Assembly (NCBI GenBank): GCA_011390535.1
Contig: JAABSF010000011.1
Span: forward strand, 1-16,550
Origin: Deltaproteobacteria bacterium
GTDB taxonomy: Bacteria; Myxococcota_A; Polyangia; HGW-17; SLPX01
Length of the DNA: 16,550 nt
Direction of reading: 5' to 3'
Shown here: piece by piece, positions 1 through 5,848 of the stretch
Layout: each line of letters starts with the position of its first letter
How positions within the stretch are numbered: position 1 is the stretch's first letter
The notes under the pieces: model-generated
Seen by the model: only the letters and a program-made list of their open reading frames with translations
What the model was told of the DNA's origin: nothing
Databases searched by the model: none
Translations under genes and position numbers: made by a program

Positions 1-171
1 ATAGAGCCTCACAAATTTGATGTGCCTGCGATGCTCGAGTGTTCCGGAAGGAGTGCCTTCCTTACAACCAGCGACACCTAGAAGCAAAAATCCCACCAAC
101 AAAAGACACCCTGCCCACGACACACCTTTATTGTTTTTCTGATTCCACTGCTCTTTAATCTTCCGAGTCAT
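1..171 (-). CDS. Lipoprotein, N-terminal part (runs off the window)
   Basis: The reading frame is open from an ATG at 171-169 to the window edge, giving 57 codons with no stop. Residues 1-19 are polar and contain several lysines. Residues 20-35 are a hydrophobic stretch ending in the lipobox V-A-G-C, with Cys36 as the expected lipidation site, followed by K-E-G-T-P-S. This is a standard signal-peptidase II substrate, so the mature protein should be anchored in the inner or outer membrane. The ribosome-binding sequence AGAAGG lies only about 3 nt before the ATG, which is close. A promoter candidate sits at 224-252. What is visible after the cysteine is too short to name a family. The lipoprotein call rests on direct sequence features; the function is unknown. 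Confidence 0.75.
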   Translation of the reverse strand, partial: MTRKIKEQWNQKNNKGVSWAGCLLLVGFLLLGVAGCKEGTPSGTLEHRRHIKFVRLY

Positions 172-223
172 TTTCCTTCTCTTGTTTCTCCACATCCACA
201 AGGTCCTTCTGTTGGTTTTTCAT
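155..223 (-). CDS. Possible 22-aa upstream peptide overlapping the lipoprotein start
   Basis: A short frame on the minus strand starts at an ATG at 223-221 and ends with TAA at 157-155. It encodes a highly charged peptide beginning MKNQQKDLVD, with a GAGG about 11 nt upstream. Its end overlaps the first five codons of the lipoprotein frame in another register. Its position between the candidate promoter and the lipoprotein start fits a translated leader that could couple to the downstream gene. There is no homology support and short frames occur by chance, so confidence is low. Confidence 0.2.
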   Translation of the reverse strand: MKNQQKDLVDVEKQEKENDSED

Positions 224-252
224 GTCATAAAAAACCTCATGTTACCAGTCAA
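224..252 (-). promoter_or_regulatory. Candidate sigma70-type promoter for the lipoprotein gene
   Basis: On the minus strand, TTGACT (252-247) is separated by 17 nt from TATGAC (229-224). The -35 matches five of six consensus bases and the -10 matches four of six. Transcription would start around 217, about 46 nt before the lipoprotein ATG. Confidence 0.4.
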
Positions 253-355
253 GAAACAGCAAAAACAATAAAATAAGCCGACGAACCAACAAAAATGCAC
301 CCCAAACTTAAGATTTCATCAGCAATGCTGAGCACACCATCAGACCGGACAAAAG

Positions 356-529
356 ATGGCAGCAAGGATCGATAAAGACCCCTGCTCGAAGGAAATCCGT
401 ACATCTCTTTCACTGCGGCCAGGTCGTGCAGACGTTCTTGTAACAGGGGACAAGGCGTTGTTGGAGATTGGAAACCAAGTCCCCTTTGCGATTGAAACTC
501 CGGCCTGCCTCAAAAGCCGTTTCGATTAA
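356..529 (+). pseudogene. PIN-domain toxin C-terminal remnant
   Basis: An ATG at 356 opens a 57-codon frame ending in TAA at 527-529. The segment G-R-A-D-V-L-V-T-G-D-K-A-L-L, followed by I-E-T-P, matches the C-terminal half of PIN-family toxins of the COG1569 type, which carry A-D-x-x-V-T-G-D-x-x-L-L and a late T-P. Those toxins are RNases of roughly 130-140 residues, so about the first 80 are missing, and an in-frame stop lies at 329-331. The codons just before the motif do not resemble the expected R-D-x-x-D-D segment, suggesting frameshift decay. No antitoxin gene is visible. I infer an inactive relic; it could still be a chance match because only about 35 residues are diagnostic. Confidence 0.5.
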
Positions 530-550
530 GGGCTGACTCGCAGTAAGCAA

Positions 551-579
551 TTGACAAAACCACTGTTAAAACATATATG
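551..579 (+). promoter_or_regulatory. Sigma70-type promoter of rpoZ
   Basis: A perfect TTGACA (551-556) is followed after 17 nt by TATATG (574-579). Transcription should start near 586, giving an rpoZ leader of about 66 nt. Confidence 0.65.
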
Positions 580-651
580 TCGTGTTCTGAGGTCGGCTCG
601 AATTTTGGTGGGTCCGTCCTCTTGCAACGTTTACTTTTGGAGGTTTGAACC

Positions 652-876
652 GTGGCACGTGTAACAGTAGAAGATTGTCTTCGAAAAGAGCATAATCGTT
701 TTGCCTTGGTGGTCTTGGCTGCAAAGAGATCCCGCATGCTCTCTAAGGGTGCAGAACCGCTCATCAGGTGCGACAACAAACCCGTTGTGACCGCCTTAAG
801 AGAGATCGCGGAAGACAAGGTCGCCTTCAATGAAAATGTAACGGAAGTCGTCTACGAATATTTGCGCGAGCTTTAA
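652..876 (+). CDS. rpoZ: DNA-directed RNA polymerase omega subunit
   Basis: This 74-residue protein is the small omega subunit, which binds the beta' C-terminal region, aids polymerase assembly and contributes to the ppGpp site in many proteobacteria. The family signature is visible in the first third: R-V-T-V-E-D-C, then N-R-F-A-L-V-V-L-A-A-K-R-S-R. A P-V-V-T-A-L-R-E-I-A segment follows, matching the conserved middle helix. Length is normal for the family. The start is GTG at 652, chosen because GGAGG at 639-643 lies 8 nt upstream and the protein then begins M-A-R-V-T as in homologues. The gene stands alone here, not in the common gmk-rpoZ-spoT order, and has its own promoter. No hairpin terminator follows. 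Confidence 0.93.
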   Translation: MARVTVEDCLRKEHNRFALVVLAAKRSRMLSKGAEPLIRCDNKPVVTALREIAEDKVAFNENVTEVVYEYLREL

Positions 877-997
877 GGCTCCGATTTATTTACCATCCCC
901 TCAAAAAACAACGACCACTCTCATATTTTTTTCTTTTCTGTTCACAAGCCGATTGTTTATTGGGTGATTTTTTGCCACATCGCCGGTTTTCTCTATC

Positions 998-2179
998 ATG
1001 AGATGCAGGATGAGAGACGATAAGAAATATATCCGAAGCGGAGAGGTTTCATCTGTGCTCTGCGATCTTTGTGGCCGAACAGCCACTGGAATGCTGCGCC
1101 TGGAGAGCCCGAGAGGCTTATGGAAAGCTGGTATTGAAAATGGCCGTCTGAACGTACTGTCCATGCCTCAAGCCTACATCGATCCACTGTTAGGTGATTT
1201 GCTCGCCGACGCCGGGATCATTAATAAGGCTTTACTGTTTGAGATCCTCCAGGAATCACAAAAAAGAGGCTCGCTATACGGGCGGGTCTTGCTGGACTAC
1301 GGCATCTCTCACCAAGTGTTATGGAATATACTGAATGCCCAAGCCAGACAGCGTTTCTTCAGATTCATCCGCTTTGCCTATGGAGCCTTTCAATTCATTC
1401 CGGACATTAAACCGGACGGCAAAAACAGCTTGGGCCGGCCGTTGGATCCGGTTGAAGAGTGCCGACGCATTTTTTTTGATGAGGCTGGTAATAAGGCGAA
1501 GATCAAAACACTACAAAAAGATCTGGATGATTTCATAATCCGGACATCGGGCGGGTGGGTCCCTCATCACCTCTTAAGGTTTTCCTGGGAACACAAAGCA
1601 ATAGAAGAGTTGCACCGGCGTGGGCCTCAAAAGGTATCTTGGCTATTGAAAAAATCTCCCACAAGATTTTTGGGTGTTGCGCTGATCTTTTTTTTAAGGG
1701 AGCTGGGTGCAATTCATGTCATGAACTATCCGTCCAAAAGTTGTTTCTTGTTTGGTGAGGATCCAATCAATCCGTCGAAAAGAAACTGGAAGAGCAAACC
1801 CGAGCCCTCGTGGTCGTTTAATACAGGATATATGAGCTCGAATATAGGCTCGAACATGGGCTCGAACATGGGCTCGAACATGGGCTCGGAAATCCCGTAC
1901 AAAACAAAACAGCCTCGCAGTAACACTGAAGCAGAAGCAGAATATAGAAAGGTCTCCTATCCAACCATTTCCAAAACATTTCATTCTATCCATGATGACA
2001 AAAAAGACTTTGAAAAAACTTTGAAAAAATGGTGGAGATCAATGGCAAGACGTTATCATCCGGACATTCACGTAGACGCTGACCCCAAGGTCCGAAGACT
2101 TTTCGCTCAACGATTCGCGGCAGCCCGTGAGACCTACCTAAAGTGTTTGAAGGAGAGAGCCCTTCCGTCATGTCTGTGA
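998..2179 (+). CDS. DUF4388-like protein with C-terminal J-like (HPD) domain
   Basis: A 393-residue soluble protein. Residues about 14-135 resemble the DUF4388/PATAN-type domain seen in delta-proteobacterial regulators: S-G-E-V-S near the start, T-G-M-L-R-L at 30-35, an I-E-N-G-R turn, repeated L-L-G-x-L-L and G-x-L-Y-G-R-V-L-L blocks, and a G-A-F-Q-F end. Cys22 and Cys25 form a C-x-x-C near the start. Residues 279-297 are a low-complexity Ser-Asn-Met-Gly repeat linker. The C-terminal part (about 335-390) has a helix, then R-R-Y-H-P-D at 351-356, the HPD motif that stimulates Hsp70 ATPase in J-domains, so a DnaK partner is inferred. The start is uncertain: ATG 998 lacks a good ribosome-binding site and ATG 1010 is possible. 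The next gene begins 23 nt downstream, suggesting one transcript. Confidence 0.6.
   Translation: MRCRMRDDKKYIRSGEVSSVLCDLCGRTATGMLRLESPRGLWKAGIENGRLNVLSMPQAYIDPLLGDLLADAGIINKALLFEILQESQKRGSLYGRVLLDYGISHQVLWNILNAQARQRFFRFIRFAYGAFQFIPDIKPDGKNSLGRPLDPVEECRRIFFDEAGNKAKIKTLQKDLDDFIIRTSGGWVPHHLLRFSWEHKAIEELHRRGPQKVSWLLKKSPTRFLGVALIFFLRELGAIHVMNYPSKSCFLFGEDPINPSKRNWKSKPEPSWSFNTGYMSSNIGSNMGSNMGSNMGSEIPYKTKQPRSNTEAEAEYRKVSYPTISKTFHSIHDDKKDFEKTLKKWWRSMARRYHPDIHVDADPKVRRLFAQRFAAARETYLKCLKERALPSCL
1835..1887 (+). repeat. 12-bp in-frame tandem repeat
   Basis: Three perfect copies of GGCTCGAACATG (1847-1858, 1859-1870, 1871-1882) are flanked by degenerate copies at 1835-1846 and from 1883. Twelve is a multiple of three, so copy-number change keeps the J-like protein in frame and alters only the G-S-N-M linker. 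Confidence 0.85.
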
Positions 2180-2202
2180 TATAACGGCATTTCAGGAGGA
2201 AC

Positions 2203-3555
2203 ATGAACACTACCCCGGAACATGCCTTGAAAGAAGCCCTGGAACATGCCGATAAACATGTGTTTGTCGCCGGAGTTGGTGATACGGCGGAAAAGCTCTC
2301 GGCCTTGAACATGAAGTATGGGCTGGCAAAAATTCATCACTATCAAAAAGCCAGAGGTGTTTCACCCGACGCGATATTCATAGGCTCTCCGGATACAACC
2401 GTTACAAGAAACATCAATCGGTGGACTCAGGGGATGGGCTATGGAGGAGTTTTGCAATGGAGCGGAGATTTTTCCATCCTGGACATAAAACCTAACGGTT
2501 GTGGAATGCTTATGGGGTTTCTGCCCAAAAGAGTTTCTCGTGAAGAAGTTGAAAACAGATGGAAAACACTACGGGAAAAAAAGATCTCGCTCCAATCAAA
2601 AGATCTCCAGTGGGATATCCAGACCGGCAACCATTTTCTATCTTTATGTATTCCAATGAGCGAAGATGAAAAATATTATTGGCGTCTTCCCTGGAGGGGA
2701 GATGTTTTCATTTTACACTCGTCAGGCAAAGAGTTCAGGGGCGAGACAGATAGAGGACCGGGCCTGTATTGGGATCGCTCCGAGACGTTGCGCCGGATCA
2801 TGCAAAAACACTCTACTCCTTGGGGTGATCTGTACGTACTGGAGGGAAAACACGCTGAAGAATATAATAAGCACTGCATGGAAGTTCACTCCTTTCAAAT
2901 GCAAAGACGAGAGCTGCTTGCAAAGAAACTGTTGGGTGACTTCGAGATACTTTTTAACGGAACCCATCAAGGGATACACTCCCCGGGAACTGCGGTTCTG
3001 GGTTGTTACAAATTCGATTCTTCTAAAAAGCAAAAAGCTCACATGATCCACGGTCCCCAAAATCCGGATTATCCTATGGTCTGTCCTTTGACTTTGAGGC
3101 CGGACCTCCCGATACCTCTCCTGAAGCCATTGGATAACTTGAGCACAGAGGCCATAAGCGAGCTGGGGTGGAGAGATCGTCTAAAAAAAATCACGGGTGG
3201 AGAACGCATAAAAAAAGCAAACATCCTGCCACACGGCGGAGGGACAGCATATCCGTACTTGGAAGATCCCTGGGTTTATGAGGAAAAAGAGGCACGTCTG
3301 TTCGGGGCGAACGTCTCTATTAAAGGCGATGAAAAAGATGGTTCACACGGGCACAGAAATGAATTGTTGAAAAAACTAAACCAAACGCCGGCAATAGAGT
3401 TAGACGAAGGTGGAGAAAGAGTTTTTTTTGCAAACCCGAGAGAGCTGCCCTTTTCATACCGGGGTGAGGAAGTGTTGCAACGCACTCTCTCTTATAAAAT
3501 GGGTAATGTGATGGGGCGCTTGCAACCCTTGTGGAGCATCGGAGGAGAAGCGTGA
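2203..3555 (+). CDS. Divergent RtcB-family RNA ligase homologue
   Basis: A 450-residue protein. RtcB ligases use GTP and Mn2+ to join 2',3'-cyclic or 3'-phosphate RNA ends to 5'-OH ends. The RtcB landmarks appear in order: G-G-V then D94...G-C100-G-M (the D-x-x-C metal motif, here with a three-residue insertion), T-G-N-H144-F (the G-N-H-F motif), L-H172-S-S-G (H-S-G-S-R), an R-R-E-L helix, T-H255-Q (the usual H-N), H344-G-G-G (H-G-A-G-R, where the family's guanylylated His sits), and a C-terminal P-F-S-Y-R...R-L-Q-P-L like the usual P-x-A-Y-K...L-R-P-L. Length fits the family. AGGAGG at 2194-2199 sets the start. The stop overlaps the next gene's GTG. No archease or RtcA lies nearby. Family membership is strong by motif order; activity is unproven because several motif neighbours differ. 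Confidence 0.72.
   Translation: MNTTPEHALKEALEHADKHVFVAGVGDTAEKLSALNMKYGLAKIHHYQKARGVSPDAIFIGSPDTTVTRNINRWTQGMGYGGVLQWSGDFSILDIKPNGCGMLMGFLPKRVSREEVENRWKTLREKKISLQSKDLQWDIQTGNHFLSLCIPMSEDEKYYWRLPWRGDVFILHSSGKEFRGETDRGPGLYWDRSETLRRIMQKHSTPWGDLYVLEGKHAEEYNKHCMEVHSFQMQRRELLAKKLLGDFEILFNGTHQGIHSPGTAVLGCYKFDSSKKQKAHMIHGPQNPDYPMVCPLTLRPDLPIPLLKPLDNLSTEAISELGWRDRLKKITGGERIKKANILPHGGGTAYPYLEDPWVYEEKEARLFGANVSIKGDEKDGSHGHRNELLKKLNQTPAIELDEGGERVFFANPRELPFSYRGEEVLQRTLSYKMGNVMGRLQPLWSIGGEA
3541..3547 (+). promoter_or_regulatory. Ribosome-binding site fixing the membrane-protein start at GTG 3552
   Basis: GGAGGAG ends 4 nt before the GTG at 3552-3554, which overlaps the preceding TGA (3553-3555). The earlier in-frame GTG at 3531 lies before this site and lacks one of its own, so the downstream start is preferred and translational coupling is likely. 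Confidence 0.7.
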
Positions 3556-5255
3556 AGGAAAAGGGAGGGGGCAGTGAACAGGACCTCAAGGGGGGAATCG
3601 TAGGTTCGTTGCTCCGCATCCTTCATATTCCCAAAAAAGATCTTCCCCAATTGATGAAGCTTTGGACCCTCTACGCTTTGTTGTCATGCGGCATAGAAGT
3701 AGCCAAACTGATTGCAGAGGTGCTCTTTCTGAGCCGTGCAGGTATTAAATGGCTCCCATCATTGTTTGTAGGTCAAGCCCTTGTGAGCACTTTGGCTGCG
3801 GTTATTTATGTCGCTCTTGTAAAAAGGTGGAGCAACTCTGCGGTTTTTATCGGAATCCTGGTTGGGTTTGGTGTATTGATGTCCACCGTCAGCTTGGGTG
3901 CTTCTTGGATTGAAGGCACTCCGGCATATGGTCTGGTTTTTGTTTGCGCGGAGGCCGGATCGACTCTTTTGAAAATCCACTGGGGCATTCACCTTTTGGA
4001 TATCTACAATCCTAAATCAGCTTCCAGGATATTTCCTTTTCTCTTCACCGGAGCCGCGCTGGGACGCTCAACAGGTGGAGCGGCGGTTAGACAAGGGGCA
4101 TCGCTCATGGGATTACCTTATCTCCTGGTGGTCACTATCGCCATTACGATACCTTTGTCATTGTATTTTTTGCTTTCCGGCAAAAAGACCAAACATCAAG
4201 AAACCAAGAGAGGATCCGAAGAAACAAAGGGCGGAGACAGCACCTGGAAAAACGAGACTTCAGAAAAATCTGAAATGCACGTAAACATCGAGAGCATCGA
4301 GAATATCGAAAACAACGAGAATATCGAGAAGGAAGGGTCTATATTCGGCTCGGCAAAAAAAGAAAAAACGAAAGAAAAAAAAGTATTAAAGAGCGCTCTT
4401 TTTGAAGATGAAAATGAATACAGTCTTTATTGTAAAAAGGGAGATATCTCTTTAGCCCCGGTTAAAAAAAGGCCGTTGGAGTACAAAACCACAGCCAAGG
4501 ATTCTGCAGAAGAGACAGAAGAAGAGGACGCTTTTGCCAAATCCCCAAATGAGGGGCTGAACGAAACCTTGGAGGAGATCTCTCCGGGGAAGGTTTTTCA
4601 TCGTGGACTTTTTAAGAGAGTTCATAGAGCTATCCAAAACATCTTCGCTTCCCGGCTGATGAAAGCGATGATCCTCTCAACCGGTCTAATGGTGCTGCTG
4701 CGTCACGTGATGCGCTATGGAAGCCTGGTGGTCCTTCAATCAAGCTACGATGAATCCTCGCTGGCGGGAATGCTGGGATCATATTCAGTTATCGCCAACC
4801 TGGCAGGGATCGGCTTGCAGTTGATTATCACACCTAGATTGCTGAAAAAATTTGGTGTGGAAGGTGCAAATCTCCTCTATGCCGGCAGTGTGGCCTTGGG
4901 GCTGGGCTTTCTTGCTGTTTTCTACAATGTTCCTGCAGCGCTGGCGGCCAGGTTCTTCCACACCGAATTCAAGGGAGCCGTTCGAACCCCAATATCTCCA
5001 ATCTTCTATTACGGAGAACCTCCAGAGCGACGTGCCGAAGTCCGCGCCTTTATTCTGGGGTGCGTAGTACCGCTTTTTACAATAGTCAGTGGTCTCATTT
5101 TACAAGCCATATCCGAATCCGTCAGTATTTCTGTATTGGCCTGGTCGGGAACCATTTTAGGGGGCTTTTATGTTTTGTCTTGTGAATGGCAAAATCGGAT
5201 ATATCGGCATCAACTGAAAAAGCTGACGCAAAAACAAAAAACACAAAAAACATGA
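3552..5255 (+). CDS. NTT/MFS-like membrane transporter homologue with charged central loop
   Basis: A 567-residue polytopic membrane protein. Hydrophobic segments fill residues about 35-210 and 365-545, with a long charged, cytosolic-looking insert between (about 211-358), as in two-bundle MFS folds. The first half contains H-W-G-I-H-L-L-D-I-Y-N-P-K-S-A followed by R-I-F-P-F-L-F-T-G-A-A-L-G. This resembles the motif of nucleotide transporter (NTT/ATP-ADP translocase-like) proteins, which have an aromatic-rich segment, then P-x-x-A-K-R-L-F and a Gly-rich helix. The second half has R-T-P-I-S-P...P-P-E-R-R-A-E-V-R-A-F-I, also like that group. Substrate is unknown; many bacterial members are not proven nucleotide carriers. 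The insert is rich in Glu, Lys and Asn and includes a short DNA repeat. The start overlaps the RtcB-like stop, so the two are probably co-translated. Confidence 0.6.
   Translation: MKEKGGGSEQDLKGGIVGSLLRILHIPKKDLPQLMKLWTLYALLSCGIEVAKLIAEVLFLSRAGIKWLPSLFVGQALVSTLAAVIYVALVKRWSNSAVFIGILVGFGVLMSTVSLGASWIEGTPAYGLVFVCAEAGSTLLKIHWGIHLLDIYNPKSASRIFPFLFTGAALGRSTGGAAVRQGASLMGLPYLLVVTIAITIPLSLYFLLSGKKTKHQETKRGSEETKGGDSTWKNETSEKSEMHVNIESIENIENNENIEKEGSIFGSAKKEKTKEKKVLKSALFEDENEYSLYCKKGDISLAPVKKRPLEYKTTAKDSAEETEEEDAFAKSPNEGLNETLEEISPGKVFHRGLFKRVHRAIQNIFASRLMKAMILSTGLMVLLRHVMRYGSLVVLQSSYDESSLAGMLGSYSVIANLAGIGLQLIITPRLLKKFGVEGANLLYAGSVALGLGFLAVFYNVPAALAARFFHTEFKGAVRTPISPIFYYGEPPERRAEVRAFILGCVVPLFTIVSGLILQAISESVSISVLAWSGTILGGFYVLSCEWQNRIYRHQLKKLTQKQKTQKT
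4284..4328 (+). repeat. 9-bp degenerate tandem repeat (Asn-Ile-Glu units)
   Basis: Five consecutive 9-bp units of the type AAYATCGAR encode N-I-E, S-I-E, N-I-E, N-N-E, N-I-E inside the charged loop of the transporter-like protein. The repeat is in frame and probably arose by slippage. Confidence 0.65.
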
Positions 5256-5260
5256 GCAGT

Positions 5261-5289
5261 TTGCCCAAGTATGATCACAGTGTTATAGA
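5261..5289 (+). promoter_or_regulatory. Candidate promoter for the chemosensory operon
   Basis: TTGCCC (5261-5266) and TATAGA (5284-5289) are spaced by 17 nt; each matches four of six consensus bases. Initiation about 7 nt after the -10 would fall near 5296, only some 5 nt before the cheW ATG. That would give a nearly leaderless message and would explain the absence of a ribosome-binding site. Confidence 0.35.
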
Positions 5290-5300
5290 ATCTTATTACC

Positions 5301-5795
5301 ATGGACACAGAATCCGACAACACGATTGAAAAAGACGACGCTCAACTGGTTTGTTTTCTTTGGGGTTCCCACGAAATGGGCATCCCGATAATCCAGGCAA
5401 AAGAAACTTTGGCGAGTCGACCCATGACAAGAGTGTTTTTGACACCTCCTTTTGTCATGGGAGTAGTCAATGTCAGAGGTGAAATTTTAGCGGTTTTAGA
5501 TCTTGCCCGTTTGATGGGGCTCACCCCGGTTAAGTACAGACAAGAATCTAAAATAATCGTAGTAAAATGCAAAGGACGAAAATGGGGAATATTGGTTGAT
5601 TCAATGACAGGCGTTAAATCACTCGCAGATGGTCGAAAGACCGAAGCAAAAGAGCTCTTTCCCCAAGCTCCCGTATGGCTTACCGGTGTTTTATCGTATG
5701 ATGGTGTTTCCATAGGAATCTTGGACATGGAGAAATTGCTAAACACCGAAGATCTTCAATCTATGTTGAAAACCGATGGAGCCTTTTCAGGATAA
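5301..5795 (+). CDS. cheW: Chemotaxis coupling protein CheW
   Basis: A 164-residue adaptor that links chemoreceptors to the CheA kinase at the membrane array. The CheW core fills residues about 15-150: L-V-C-F-L-W-G near the start, the hallmark P-P-F-V-M-G-V-V-N-V-R-G-E-I-L-A-V-L-D-L around residues 49-68, G-I-L-V-D-S-M-T-G-V in the middle, and L-T-G-V-L-S-Y-D-G...I-L-D-M-E-K-L-L near the end. Length is typical. The ATG at 5301 is the first possible start after an in-frame TAG at 5286-5288, and it has no visible ribosome-binding site. It is the first gene of the chemosensory operon, 53 nt before the chemoreceptor gene. Confidence 0.93.
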   Translation: MDTESDNTIEKDDAQLVCFLWGSHEMGIPIIQAKETLASRPMTRVFLTPPFVMGVVNVRGEILAVLDLARLMGLTPVKYRQESKIIVVKCKGRKWGILVDSMTGVKSLADGRKTEAKELFPQAPVWLTGVLSYDGVSIGILDMEKLLNTEDLQSMLKTDGAFSG

Positions 5796-5848
5796 TGCCG
5801 AATTAAAATTATTGAAGATCATTCACAAGAGCATTCAGGAGGAACCTC

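Larger units (their letters stand above)
172..651. other. Divergent intergenic region, largely non-coding
   Basis: This 480-bp stretch separates the minus-strand lipoprotein gene from rpoZ. It holds the lipoprotein promoter and possible leader peptide (155-252), a PIN-domain remnant (356-529) and the rpoZ promoter (551-579). Between 253 and 355 I see no gene, repeat or stable hairpin. Confidence 0.6.

Noticed and set aside
510..830. Minus-strand frame of 106 codons across rpoZ
   Set aside because: It is antisense to the well-supported rpoZ gene and its promoter, with no recognisable motif.
1847..1882. Direct repeats considered as a CRISPR array
   Set aside because: The copies are contiguous 12-bp units with no spacers and lie inside a coding frame.
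1694..1993. Minus-strand frames with repeated Arg-Ala-His-Val or Glu-Pro-Met-Phe units
   Set aside because: These are reverse-strand readings of the 12-bp tandem repeat in the J-like gene.
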